NCBI RefSeq assembly: GCF_028737205.1
Contig: NZ_JAQZAL010000017.1
Coordinates: forward strand, 1-64,000
Reading direction: 5' to 3'
From: Actinomycetospora lutea
GTDB lineage: Bacteria > Actinomycetota > Actinomycetes > Mycobacteriales > Pseudonocardiaceae
DNA length: 64,000 nt
Part shown: one piece after another, positions 17,245-25,075 of the stretch
Layout of the letters: every line of letters begins with the position of its first letter
How positions within the stretch are numbered: position 1 is the first letter of the stretch
The notes under the pieces: model-generated
What the model saw: the letters and a program-made list of their open reading frames with translations, nothing else
What the model was told of the DNA's origin: nothing
Databases searched by the model: none
Position numbers and translations under genes: made by a program

Positions 17245-17906
17245 GTCACCTGGGTGCCGCGGGCCACCCGCGGGGCCGGCATGCGCAGCTTGCGGATCTG
17301 GGTGGCGCGGGTGAACGCGTACCAGCCGTAGGACAGGCCGCCGACCTGCTCGTCCGGGAACTTCGCCCGGACCTTCGAGACCACGAGCCGCCCGAGCAGC
17401 ACGCCCTCGAGCGCCATCATCACGAGCATGATCAGGCAGATCAGGCTGCCCGCCGTCTGCACCGCGGGCACCGGGACGATCACGGTCACGAAGATGACCA
17501 CGGCCAGCGGCATGAACAGGCCCATGAGGTTGCGCCGGCCGTCGACGATGTCGCGCGCGTAGGCCCGGGCGGGACCGCGGTCGCGGGGCATGAGCACGGC
17601 GTCGTCGCCGGCCATCATCCGCTTGCGGCGCTCGGCGGAGGCCGATCGGCGGTCCTCCTTGCTGCCGCGCAGCGACTTCGCGCGCTTGATCGCCTCACGC
17701 TGGTTCTTCGGCGCGGGCGCGACGGGGCCGCGCTTCTTGCCCTCGGCGTCGCGGCGCGACGGCGTGGGCCGTCCCTTGCCCGCCGTCTGCGACCGCGTCC
17801 GGTCGCCGACGACGACGGCCTCGCGCGCCTCGGCACCGTCGTCCGAGGCGCTGGTGGCGTCGGTGGACTCGGAGGAGGAGGCGGTGCCGCGGCGCAGGAA
17901 CTTCAC
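17241..17906 (-). CDS. DUF3043 membrane protein
   Basis: 221 residues: a charged, Arg/Lys/Ser-rich N-terminal half (KFLRRGTASSSESTDATSA, then QREAIKRAKSLRGSKEDRRS), then two hydrophobic helices (about 145-190: LMGLFMPLAVVIFVTVIVP and SLICLIMLVMMALEGVLL), then a basic tail. Conserved in actinobacteria next to the cobalamin or cytochrome genes; function unknown. GTG 17906 is preferred because a TATCCT -10 lies 7 nt upstream (leaderless) and family similarity begins there. It heads the cobUTS operon and is divergent from glycerate kinase. Confidence 0.85.
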   Translation of the reverse strand: MKFLRRGTASSSESTDATSASDDGAEAREAVVVGDRTRSQTAGKGRPTPSRRDAEGKKRGPVAPAPKNQREAIKRAKSLRGSKEDRRSASAERRKRMMAGDDAVLMPRDRGPARAYARDIVDGRRNLMGLFMPLAVVIFVTVIVPVPAVQTAGSLICLIMLVMMALEGVLLGRLVVSKVRAKFPDEQVGGLSYGWYAFTRATQIRKLRMPAPRVARGTQVT

Positions 17907-17913
17907 GCCGACC

Positions 17914-17919
17914 AGGATA
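17914..17919 (-). promoter_or_regulatory. -10 element TATCCT of leaderless DUF3043-cobUTS transcript
   Basis: On the minus strand TATCCT ends 7 nt before GTG 17906. It sits back to back with the glycerate kinase -10 at 17939-17944 in a 45-nt divergent promoter region. Confidence 0.6.
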
Positions 17920-17938
17920 GGGCACACCGCCTACCCCC

Positions 17939-17944
17939 TACCGT
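17939..17944 (+). promoter_or_regulatory. -10 element TACCGT of leaderless glycerate kinase transcript
   Basis: TACCGT ends 7 nt before ATG 17952, which argues against the in-frame GTG at 17943, a codon that overlaps the -10 itself. Confidence 0.6.
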
Positions 17945-17951
17945 GATCCGC

Positions 17952-19127
17952 ATGCGCGTACTGCTCGCCCCCGACTCCTTCGGCGGCAGCCTCACCGCCG
18001 CCGAGGCCGCCACGGCGATGGCGGAGGGCTGGGCCCGCACCCATCCCGACGACACGACCGTGCTGCTGCCGCTCGCCGACGGCGGCACGGGGTTCGTGGA
18101 GGTCCTCCACACCGCGCGCGGCGGCACCCGGCACGACCTCGAGGTCACCGGGCCGCTGGGGGAGCGGACGACGGCGACGTGGCTGGAGCTGGACGGCCCC
18201 GGAGACGCGGCAGAGCGGAGCTCGACCCTCAGGACCGCGTACGTCGAGTCGGCCTCGGCGTGCGGCCTGCACCTGGTGCCCGAGCGCACCCCGGAGACCG
18301 CCGCCGCCGCGACGAGCCGGGGCGTCGGCGAGCTGGTGGCCGCGGCGATCGAGCGGCGTCCGGACCGGATCGTCGTCGGTCTCGGCGGCTCGGCCTGCAC
18401 GGACGGCGGCGCCGGGATGCTCGCCGCGCTCGGCGCGGTCGCCGTCGACGACCACGGCCACCCGCTGCCCGACGGCGGGGGCGCGCTGGCGGGGGTGACG
18501 CGGCTGGTCGGGCTCCCCGGGGTGCGCGAGCGCCTCGCCGGCGTGGAGCTCGTCGTCGCCGCCGACGTCGACCACGTCCTGACCGGCCCCGAGGGCGCCG
18601 CGGCGGTGTTCGGCCCGCAGAAGGGCGCCGACGAGGACACCGTGGCCGCCCTCGACGCGGCGCTGGCGACGTGGGGCGGCGTGCTCGGGGAGGAGTGCGG
18701 GCTCCCGGGCCTCGCGGGGCAGCCCGGCACCGGGGCGGCCGGCGGCCTGGGGGCGGCCCTGGCCGCGCTGGGCGCCGCCCGCGTGCCCGGCGGTGAGCTC
18801 GTCCGCGACGTCGCCGGGCTGGACGCCGCGATGGACCGCGCGGACCTCGTGGTCACCGGCGAGGGACGGCTCGACGGGCAGTCGCTGCACGGCAAGCTCG
18901 TCTCGGTGGTCGCCGCGCGCGCCCGCGAGCACGAGGTGCCGTGCATCGCGCTGGCCGGGCAGGTCGACATGTCGACCGGCGAGGCGACCGAGGCCGGGCT
19001 GGACGGCGCGTACTCCGTGGCCGCCGACGTCGGGTCGGTCGAGGCGGCGCTCGCCGAGCCGGCGGCCCGCCTGGCCGACCTCGCGGAGGGCGTCGCCCGG
19101 AGGTGGGGGAACCGACCGCCGGCGTGA
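17952..19127 (+). CDS. glxK: Glycerate kinase, GarK/GlxK family
   Basis: Phosphorylates D-glycerate with ATP. 391 residues; the family opening RVLLAPDSFGGSLTAAEAA, LLPLADGGTGFVEVL, VGLGGSACTDGGAGMLAALG and TGEGRLDGQSLHGKL are all present. It corresponds to Rv2205c. ATG 17952 is supported by the leaderless -10. Confidence 0.92.
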   Translation: MRVLLAPDSFGGSLTAAEAATAMAEGWARTHPDDTTVLLPLADGGTGFVEVLHTARGGTRHDLEVTGPLGERTTATWLELDGPGDAAERSSTLRTAYVESASACGLHLVPERTPETAAAATSRGVGELVAAAIERRPDRIVVGLGGSACTDGGAGMLAALGAVAVDDHGHPLPDGGGALAGVTRLVGLPGVRERLAGVELVVAADVDHVLTGPEGAAAVFGPQKGADEDTVAALDAALATWGGVLGEECGLPGLAGQPGTGAAGGLGAALAALGAARVPGGELVRDVAGLDAAMDRADLVVTGEGRLDGQSLHGKLVSVVAARAREHEVPCIALAGQVDMSTGEATEAGLDGAYSVAADVGSVEAALAEPAARLADLAEGVARRWGNRPPA

Positions 19128-19282
19128 GCGCGCTCGCATGAAGCACCGCGCCCGGTGTGCGACGATGGGATCAGGCCGCGGGGCCGGGTATCCCCGACCC
19201 CGAGGGAACACACGGCACCGCGACCGGGTTGTGCTCGGCAAGTGGGTGCACACCGTCCGTCCCGGGAGCTCAAGGGAGAACC

Positions 19283-19654
19283 ATGACCGTCGAGAACCCT
19301 GCCGCGCCGACCGAGGCCGAGACCAAGCCGCACGGCGTCGAGCTGACCGACTCGGCCGCCGGGAAGGCGAAGGCCCTGCTCGACCAGGAGGGCCGCAACG
19401 ACATGTCGCTGCGCATCGCCGTGCAGCCCGGCGGCTGCGCGGGCCTGCGCTACCAGCTGTTCTTCGACGACCGCAGCCTGGACGGCGACCTCGAGCGCGA
19501 CTTCAACGGCCTGACCGTCGCGGTCGACCGCATGAGCGCCCCGTACCTGCAGGGTGCGGTCATCGACTTCGTCGACACCATCGAGAAGCAGGGCTTCACG
19601 ATCGACAACCCCAACGCGGGCGGGTCGTGCGCCTGCGGCGACAGCTTCAACTGA
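19283..19654 (+). CDS. erpA: HesB/IscA-type iron-sulfur insertion protein
   Basis: 123-residue A-type Fe-S carrier. The three conserved cysteines are Cys52 (PGGCAGL), Cys116 and Cys118 (SCACGDSF). It would deliver clusters to client proteins such as the Rieske subunit or aconitase. It corresponds to Rv2204c. ATG follows AAGGGAG. An imperfect stem (CGGGGCCGGG/CCCGACCCCG) lies in the 155-nt leader at about 19178-19203. Confidence 0.92.
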   Translation: MTVENPAAPTEAETKPHGVELTDSAAGKAKALLDQEGRNDMSLRIAVQPGGCAGLRYQLFFDDRSLDGDLERDFNGLTVAVDRMSAPYLQGAVIDFVDTIEKQGFTIDNPNAGGSCACGDSFN

Positions 19655-19667
19655 TCGCCCCCTGACG

Positions 19668-19706
19668 ACGACGGCCCCGGACCTCGGTGAGGTCCGGGGC
19701 CGTCGT
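19668..19706. terminator. Bidirectional intrinsic terminator
   Basis: A perfect 17-bp stem (left arm starts ACGACGGCCCCGG) with a 5-nt loop lies between the convergent HesB and PfkB genes. It has no long T-tract, as is usual at this GC. Confidence 0.85.
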
Positions 19707-19717
19707 GTGTCCGCAGG

Positions 19718-20704
19718 TCAGAGGACGGGGACCTCGGCGGCGACCTTGGCCCGGAGGTCCTCGGGCGGCTGGGCGCCGAGCTGGGCCACGACGTGCGAGG
19801 CCGCGACGGCGCCGATGTGCCCGGAGGTGGCGTGGCCGAGCCCGCGGCTCCAGCCGTAGAGGAACCCGCCGGCGTAGGCGTCGCCCGCCCCGGTGGTGTC
19901 GACGAGCTCGTCGGCGTCACGGACACCGATCTCCTCGACGCTGCCGTCGGCGTCGTACACCGTCGAGCCCTTCGGGCCGTGGGTGACGACGACGACCTCG
20001 CAGTTGCCGCCGTTGCCGCGCAGCAGCGAGGTGACCGGGTCGTCGCCGACCAGCGCCGCGACCTCGTCCTCGTCGGCGATGAGGATCTCGACGTTCTCCC
20101 GGGTCAGCTCGCGGAAGTACTCGCGGTGGCGCTCCACGCAGCCGGCGTCCGAGAGCGTGAGGCCCACGCGCGCCTCGCTCTTCGCGGCCGCGTCCACGAC
20201 CTTGCCGATCGTGCGGCGGGCGTGCTCGGTGTCGGCGAGGTAGCCCTCGATCAGGCTGACCCGGCTGCCGGCGACCTGGTCCTGCTCGATGTCGTCGGGG
20301 CCGAGCGCGGTGCAGGCGCCCAGGAACGTGCTCATGGTGCGCTCGCCGTCGGGCGTGACCATGACCAGGCAGCGGGCCGTCGCCGGGCTGCCGGACAGGG
20401 CGGGCGTGGTGAACGAGACCCCGTGCGACCGGATGGACTCGGTGAACGAGGTCCCGAGACGGTCGTCGGACACCTTGCCGACGTAGCCGGCGTCGGCACC
20501 CAGGGCCGCGGCGATGGCGATGGTGTTGGCGACGCTGCCGCCCGAACGCTCCGTCGTGTCGCCGGCCTCGGTGTAGAGCTTCTCGGCCTGGGCCTCGTCG
20601 ATGAGCGTCATGCCGCCCTTGGGCAGCTCGTGCGCGCGGATGGTGTCGTCGTCCGTGCGGAACAGCACGTCGACGATCGCGTTGCCGATACCCAGTACGT
20701 CCAT
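19718..20704 (-). CDS. PfkB-family carbohydrate kinase, probable adenosine kinase
   Basis: 328 residues. SGGSVANTIAIAAALG is the substrate and phosphate region, ARCLVMVTPDGERTMSTFLG is typical of the adenosine kinase branch, and DTTGAGDAYAGGFLYG is the PfkB signature with the catalytic Asp. The position matches Rv2202c (AdoK/CbhK). Specificity for adenosine is inferred from family resemblance. ATG follows AGAGG; a -10-like TAGGGT lies about 45 nt upstream. Confidence 0.85.
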   Translation of the reverse strand: MDVLGIGNAIVDVLFRTDDDTIRAHELPKGGMTLIDEAQAEKLYTEAGDTTERSGGSVANTIAIAAALGADAGYVGKVSDDRLGTSFTESIRSHGVSFTTPALSGSPATARCLVMVTPDGERTMSTFLGACTALGPDDIEQDQVAGSRVSLIEGYLADTEHARRTIGKVVDAAAKSEARVGLTLSDAGCVERHREYFRELTRENVEILIADEDEVAALVGDDPVTSLLRGNGGNCEVVVVTHGPKGSTVYDADGSVEEIGVRDADELVDTTGAGDAYAGGFLYGWSRGLGHATSGHIGAVAASHVVAQLGAQPPEDLRAKVAAEVPVL

Positions 20705-20775
20705 GCCTGCCTCTCGAAACGCTTACGTCCTTCGGACCAGCGATCGACCCTAGGCGAAACTCAGCGCGACCGGGA

Positions 20776-20797
20776 CCGCAGCGTTGCGTGGCGCACG
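20776..20797. repeat. 22-nt direct repeat, copy 1, 3' of asnB
   Basis: This copy begins CCGCAGCGTTGCGTGGCGCA. It differs by one base from the copy at 22882-22903. It contains the short palindrome TGCG-TGG-CGCA. It lies between the asnB stop and the PfkB gene. Confidence 0.75.
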
Positions 20798-20798
20798 T

Positions 20799-22742
20799 TC
20801 ACGCATACACTGGGTAGTTGGGCTCGGGGATCTCCGGCCGGATGCGCTGCTCGACGAAGATGCCGTGCCAGAGCATGAACACGAGCAGCGTCCAGATGCG
20901 GCGCGAGTGGTCGACGGGACTGCTTCCCGCGGTCCAGCTCCGCTCCGCTGCGTGTCCTGCCCGGTGCTCGTCGATGAGCCGCAGCACGGCCGCCTTGTCG
21001 AGGATCGCGTCGGTCTGCGAGTCGCGGACGATCTGGCGCGCCCAGTCCAGCATGTCGTGGGCGAGCCAGTGGCGGATCGGCACGGGGAACCCGAGCTTGC
21101 GCCGGTTCAGCACGTGCGGGGGCACGATGCCGTCGATCGCCCGGCGCAGCGCGTACTTCGTGGTGCCGTGCGCGACCTTCTGCTCGGTGGGCAGGTGCGA
21201 CGCGACCTCGAACACCTCGCGGTCGAGGAACGGCACGCGCAGCTCGAGCGAGTTGGCCATCGTCATCTTGTCGGCCTTGACGAGGATGTCGCCGCGCAGC
21301 CACGTGAACAGGTCGACGTGCTGCATCCGCGCCACCGGGTCCCAGCTGCCCGAGTCGGCGTACAGCGGGGCGGTGACGTCGACGTGCGAGAGGCCGGGGT
21401 CGTGGCCGCGCAGGACGGCCGCGAGCTGGTCGTTGCGGAAGATGCGCGCGTTGCCGTAGTAGCGCTCCTCGAGGGGGAGCGCGCCGCGGCGCAGCAGGTC
21501 CTTGCCGCGCATGCCGTCGGGCAGCCGGGTCGACAGCGCGCCGGCGAGCTTGCGCACGGCGCCGGGGAGCTTCTCGAACGGCGCGAGCGACAGCGGCTCC
21601 TTGTAGATGGTGTAGCCGCCGAAGAGCTCGTCGGCGCCCTCGCCGGACAGGACGACCTTGACGTGCTTGCGGGCCTCGCGCGCCACGAACCACAGGGGCA
21701 CGAGCGCGGGGTCGGCGACGGGGTCGTCGAGGTACCAGACGATGAGCGGCAGCGCGTCCATCATCTCCTGGGCGTCGACGGTGCGGACGACGTGCCGCAC
21801 CCCGATCGCCTCGGCGGACTCCCGGGCCACGTCGACCTCGGAGTAGCCCTCGCGCTCGAAACCGGTGGTGAAGGTGATGAGGTCCGGGTTGTGCTCGCGG
21901 GCCAGCGCCGCGATCGCCGTCGAGTCGACGCCGCCGGAGAGGAAGGCGCCGACGGTGACGTCGGCGCGCATGTGCTTGGCCACCGAGTCGCGCAGCACCT
22001 CGGTGATCTCGTGGTGCAGGCGGGCCTCGTCGTCGACCGGCTTCTCGTCGAACTGCGGGACGAAGTAGCGCTCGGCGGTCATCGGCTCGCCGGGGGAGAC
22101 CGTGAAGCTCGTCCCGGACTCCACGCGCCGGATCGACCGGTGCAGCGTCAGCGGCTCGGGGACGTACTGCAGCTGCAGGTAGTGCTGCAGGGCGGTCGGG
22201 TCGGGCGCGGTGGTGGGCTCACCGAGGGCCGTCGCCAGCTCGAGCAGGCTCTTCTTCTCGCTCGCGAACGCGACCCCGTGCGGGCCGGCGGTGACGAACA
22301 GCGGCTTGATGCCGAACGGGTCGCGCGCGCCGAACAACACGCGCTCGTGGGTGTCCCAGATGACGAACGCGAACATGCCCCGCAGCCGGCGCACGGCGTC
22401 GGCGCCCCACACGTCGTAGGCGGCGACGATGGCCTCGGTGTCGCCGTCGGTGACGAACTGCGCGCCGTGGTCGCGGGCGAGCTCCTCGCGCAGCTCGAGG
22501 TAGTTGTAGATCTCGCCGTTGAAGACGATGCGGTAGCGGTCGCTCGCGTAGGTCAGGGGCTGGTGCGAGCCCTCGACGTCGATGATGGACAGCCGGTTGA
22601 AGCCGAGCACCACGTCGTCGTCGTGCCACTCACCGGACTCGTCGGGCCCGCGGTGGCGCATGCAGGTGAGGCTCTCCCGCACCGCCTCGGCGCGCGCCGG
22701 GGCACCACCGTCGGACGTGATCAATCCCATCAGGCCGCACAC
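20799..22742 (-). CDS. asnB: Glutamine-hydrolysing asparagine synthetase
   Basis: 647 residues, close to M. tuberculosis AsnB (Rv2201). After the initiator, Cys2 in V-CGLMGLIT is the N-terminal glutaminase nucleophile, which fixes the GTG start at 22742. The glutaminase domain includes MRHRGPDESGEW, GFNRLSIIDVEGSHQPL and VFNGEIYNYLELR. The synthetase domain has the PP-loop SGGVDSTAIAAL and SGEGADELFGGYTIY. It uses Gln, Asp and ATP. A GGGCCCGG/CCGGGCCC stem with a 5-nt loop at 22780-22800 lies in its leader. Confidence 0.94.
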   Translation of the reverse strand: MCGLMGLITSDGGAPARAEAVRESLTCMRHRGPDESGEWHDDDVVLGFNRLSIIDVEGSHQPLTYASDRYRIVFNGEIYNYLELREELARDHGAQFVTDGDTEAIVAAYDVWGADAVRRLRGMFAFVIWDTHERVLFGARDPFGIKPLFVTAGPHGVAFASEKKSLLELATALGEPTTAPDPTALQHYLQLQYVPEPLTLHRSIRRVESGTSFTVSPGEPMTAERYFVPQFDEKPVDDEARLHHEITEVLRDSVAKHMRADVTVGAFLSGGVDSTAIAALAREHNPDLITFTTGFEREGYSEVDVARESAEAIGVRHVVRTVDAQEMMDALPLIVWYLDDPVADPALVPLWFVAREARKHVKVVLSGEGADELFGGYTIYKEPLSLAPFEKLPGAVRKLAGALSTRLPDGMRGKDLLRRGALPLEERYYGNARIFRNDQLAAVLRGHDPGLSHVDVTAPLYADSGSWDPVARMQHVDLFTWLRGDILVKADKMTMANSLELRVPFLDREVFEVASHLPTEQKVAHGTTKYALRRAIDGIVPPHVLNRRKLGFPVPIRHWLAHDMLDWARQIVRDSQTDAILDKAAVLRLIDEHRAGHAAERSWTAGSSPVDHSRRIWTLLVFMLWHGIFVEQRIRPEIPEPNYPVYA

Positions 22743-23066
22743 GCGTCCGCTGACACCTCTCGGTTCCGGGGTCGCCGTCGGGCCCGGACGAGCCGGGCCC
22801 GGGCCAGTATGACGACCCCTCGGGATCGATCCGGGGACGCCCCGACGGCCCGGAGGTCCCCGGCCTCCGGGCGCGGCCGTTCCGCTGCGTTGCGTGGCGC
22901 ACGCGGGGGACGCGCCGCGCCCCTCCGACAGCGCGTAGTGGCTGGCTCGGATAGTCTCCGGACCGACGTCGGGGCCCGGGTCCGCCGGGCCGCTCACCAC
23001 GCCGGTGCCGGGCTGTACGACCAGCGCGGACGTGGTGGCACCGCCCGAGAAGGAAGGCAGCCAGCA
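22743..23066. other. Divergent intergenic region, asnB / ctaC
   Basis: 324 nt without a gene. It holds the asnB leader stem (22780-22800), a second stem CCGGAGG/CCTCCGG at 22850-22870, the 22-nt repeat at 22882-22903, a -10-like GATAGT at 22950-22955 towards ctaC, and the strong ribosome site AAGGAAGG for ctaC. Confidence 0.6.
22882..22903. repeat. 22-nt direct repeat, copy 2, 5' of asnB
   Basis: Second copy, with one mismatch (CCGCT instead of CCGCA at its start). It lies 140 nt before asnB and about 160 nt before ctaC, so the two copies bracket asnB. Confidence 0.75.
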
Positions 23067-24011
23067 GTGCGCCGAGATGGGACGCCGGTCCGGAGCCGCA
23101 CCGGTCGCGTGCGCCGGGCCGTGGGCCTGGCCGTCGCGGCCGTCGCCGTGGCCGTGACCACCGCCGGCTGCTCCGTCGACGAGGTCCTGCGCTTCGGCTG
23201 GCCCGTCGGCGTGACGCCCGAGGCCACGCAGATGCGCACGCTGTGGACCTGGGCCGCGGTCGCCGCCCTCGTCGTCGGCGCCATCGTGTGGGGTCTGACG
23301 GCCTGGACCGTCGCGTTCCACCGCAAGAAGGCCGGCGCCTCGGACCTGCCGCGGCAGTTCCAGTACAACCTGCCGCTCGAGCTGGTGCTCACGGTCGTCC
23401 CGCTGATCATCGTCGCGGTGCTCTTCTACTTCACGGTCGTCGTGCAGAACGTGGTCGACCGCAACGCGGCCGGCAACGAACTCAAGATCGACGTCGTCGG
23501 GTTCCAGTGGAACTGGGAGTTCAGCTATCCCGAGACACCGGCACCGAACGGCGAACCGGCCTCGGTGATCGGCACGACGTCGCAGGTCCCGATCCTCGTG
23601 CTGCCGACCGATCGCCCGATCGCGTTCACCCAGCAATCGCAGGACGTCATCCACTCGTTCTGGGTGCCGGAGTTCCTGTTCAAGCGGGACGTCCTCCCGA
23701 ACCCCGAGGAGAACGACCAGAAGAACACCTGGGTGATCGACCGGATCGAACGCCCCGGTGCCTTCGTCGGCCGGTGCGCGGAGTTCTGCGGCGCGTACCA
23801 CTCGATGATGAACTTCGAGGTCCGCGCCCTGCCGCCGGACCAGTTCGAGCAGTTCCTGCGGCTGCGGGGGCAGGTCAACCCGCAGACCGGGCAGGGCTAC
23901 ACCACCGCCGACGCGCTGGCGACGATGAACTGCGGCGAGCTGTGCTCCCCGCTGTCGATCACGACGCCGCCGTACGACCAGAGCCCCACCTCGCAGATCG
24001 CCGTCAAGTGA
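23067..24011 (+). CDS. ctaC: Cytochrome c oxidase subunit II
   Basis: CuA-bearing subunit of the aa3 oxidase in the actinobacterial bcc-aa3 supercomplex. 314 residues. Lipoprotein signal with lipobox TAGC (Cys35); two membrane helices (about 55-80 and 105-130). CuA ligands are His196 (HSFWVPEF) and Cys237, Glu239, Cys241, His245, Met248 in CAEFCGAYHSMM. GTG is supported by AAGGAAGG. ctaF follows after 7 nt. Confidence 0.95.
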   Translation: MRRDGTPVRSRTGRVRRAVGLAVAAVAVAVTTAGCSVDEVLRFGWPVGVTPEATQMRTLWTWAAVAALVVGAIVWGLTAWTVAFHRKKAGASDLPRQFQYNLPLELVLTVVPLIIVAVLFYFTVVVQNVVDRNAAGNELKIDVVGFQWNWEFSYPETPAPNGEPASVIGTTSQVPILVLPTDRPIAFTQQSQDVIHSFWVPEFLFKRDVLPNPEENDQKNTWVIDRIERPGAFVGRCAEFCGAYHSMMNFEVRALPPDQFEQFLRLRGQVNPQTGQGYTTADALATMNCGELCSPLSITTPPYDQSPTSQIAVK

Positions 24012-24018
24012 GGACCCG

Positions 24019-24417
24019 ATGAGAGTCGAATCCCGCATCTTCGAGATCCTCACCGTCTTCTGCTTCGTCTGCGCGATCGTCTACGGGATCCTGTCGGGCG
24101 AGGAGGTCGGCATCGTCGCCCTGACGCTGACCGGCGGCCTGACCCTCATCGTCGGCACCTACTTCCGCTTCGTGGCCCGACGCCTCGAGGAGCGCCCCGA
24201 GGACAACCCCGAGGCCGAGGTGTCCGACGGTGCCGGCGACCTGGGCTTCTTCAGCCCGGGCAGCTACTGGCCGCTCGCCGTCGCCGGCGGCACCGCCATG
24301 ACCGGTCTGGGCATCGCCCTGTGGCAGTGGTGGCTGATCGTCCTGGCCGGCATCGGCCTCCTGATCGCCATCTGCGGCCTCGTCTTCGAGTACCACGCGG
24401 GCCCCGAGGCGCACTGA
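24019..24417 (+). CDS. ctaF: Cytochrome c oxidase subunit IV, actinobacterial type
   Basis: 132-residue integral membrane protein with four helices in two pairs: FEILTVFCFVCAIVYGILSG, IVALTLTGGLTLIVGTYF, then LAVAGGTAMTGLGIALW and IGLLIAICGLVFEYHAG. It is a small structural subunit of the aa3 oxidase. It is cotranscribed with ctaC and ends before a strong terminator. Confidence 0.93.
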   Translation: MRVESRIFEILTVFCFVCAIVYGILSGEEVGIVALTLTGGLTLIVGTYFRFVARRLEERPEDNPEAEVSDGAGDLGFFSPGSYWPLAVAGGTAMTGLGIALWQWWLIVLAGIGLLIAICGLVFEYHAGPEAH

Positions 24418-24433
24418 CGCCCGCCCTCACGTC

Positions 24434-24472
24434 CCACGGCCCCGCTCCGCACTCGTCGGAGCGGGGCCGTGG
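24434..24472 (+). terminator. Intrinsic terminator after ctaC-ctaF
   Basis: Perfect 16-bp stem (left arm starts CCACGGCCCCGC) with a 7-nt loop, 17 nt after the ctaF stop. Confidence 0.85.
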
Positions 24473-24720
24473 TGCGTCTGGAGGCGTGCTGCGGGGGCCT
24501 GAGACGCGTTCTGCGGGGCCGGCGGGGTGCTCCCGTGGTCTCGGGGGTTCGGCTCTGGTCGGCGGGCGGGCCCGGGAGCGAACGGCGCGTTCGTGTCGTC
24601 GGGAGCGGGCTCGTGTGGCGCGAGAGGCACGTCCGGCAGGCCGGCGAGCTCGCTGATCATGCGGTGCTTGCCGGTCGGCGGGTGGTGATGCCTGGTGATG
24701 GCGCGCCGCGTCCCACGCCC

Positions 24721-24783
24721 GTGATCAGGAGCGCATGGTGCGCCGGGGCCAGCGTGCGTGGGCGTACGGCGTGCTCGCCCGGT
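24721..24783. repeat. Degenerate copy of the 64-nt palindrome
   Basis: The left arm begins GTGATCAGGAGCGCATGGTG, closely matching the intact copies at 24881 and 62968. The right arm (about 24760-24783) is only partly recognisable (GGCGTAC..CGTGCTCG). Confidence 0.5.
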
Positions 24784-24796
24784 GGTCGCTCGCGGC

Positions 24797-24862
24797 GTTG
24801 ATCAGGAGGGCGAAAGGCACCGCGCGGGGCGGGCGGGAGGTGCTTTTCCGCCTGCTGATCTC
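24797..24862. repeat. 66-nt imperfect palindrome, second family
   Basis: The left arm begins GTTGATCAGGAGGGCGAAAG and the right arm ends in the near complement GGTGCTTTTCCGCCTGCTGA. The outer GATCAGGAG core and overall size resemble the 64-nt family, but the inner arm sequence differs. Confidence 0.6.
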
Positions 24863-24880
24863 GGGAGGCGGCGCGAGTGC

Positions 24881-24944
24881 GTGATCAGGAGCGCGTGGTG
24901 TGCCTGAGAGGCCCCTCCGGGGCGCACCACGTGCTCGTGATCAA
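24881..24944. repeat. 64-nt imperfect palindrome, intact copy A
   Basis: Arms of about 25 nt begin GTGATCAGGAGCGCGTGGTG and end in its near complement. A copy of the same length with closely similar arms lies at 62968-63031. It could be a REP- or MITE-like element or a strong hairpin. Confidence 0.75.
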
Positions 24945-25015
24945 CGGGTGGCGGGGGGGCCACGCCCACTCCCATGCCAGCGATGCCGCATCGCTCGCAC
25001 ACACGGCAGCAGACG

Positions 25016-25061
25016 CACGACGGGCCGGGAGCGTCGAGGTGACGCTTCCCGGCCCGTCGTG
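25016..25061 (-). terminator. Intrinsic terminator of the ctaE-qcrCAB operon
   Basis: A 20-bp stem (left arm CACGACGGGCCGGGAGCGTC) with one bulged base and a 5-nt loop lies 14 nt beyond the qcrB stop. Confidence 0.85.
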
Positions 25062-25075
25062 GGTCGTGCGGGTGC

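Larger units (their letters stand above)
24473..25015. other. Non-coding region with clustered palindromic elements
   Basis: 540 nt between two terminators with no convincing gene; open frames here have no recognisable domain. The right half (24721-24944) is filled with GATCAGGAG-containing imperfect palindromes listed separately. The left half holds Gly/Arg-rich frames only. Confidence 0.7.

Noticed and set aside
17907-17951. Cobalamin riboswitch before the cob operon
   Set aside because: Only 45 nt separate the divergent genes and both appear leaderless; there is no room for the element.
24469-24801. Small Arg/Gly-rich open frame after ctaF
   Set aside because: It reads through the terminator stem and palindromic repeats and resembles no family.
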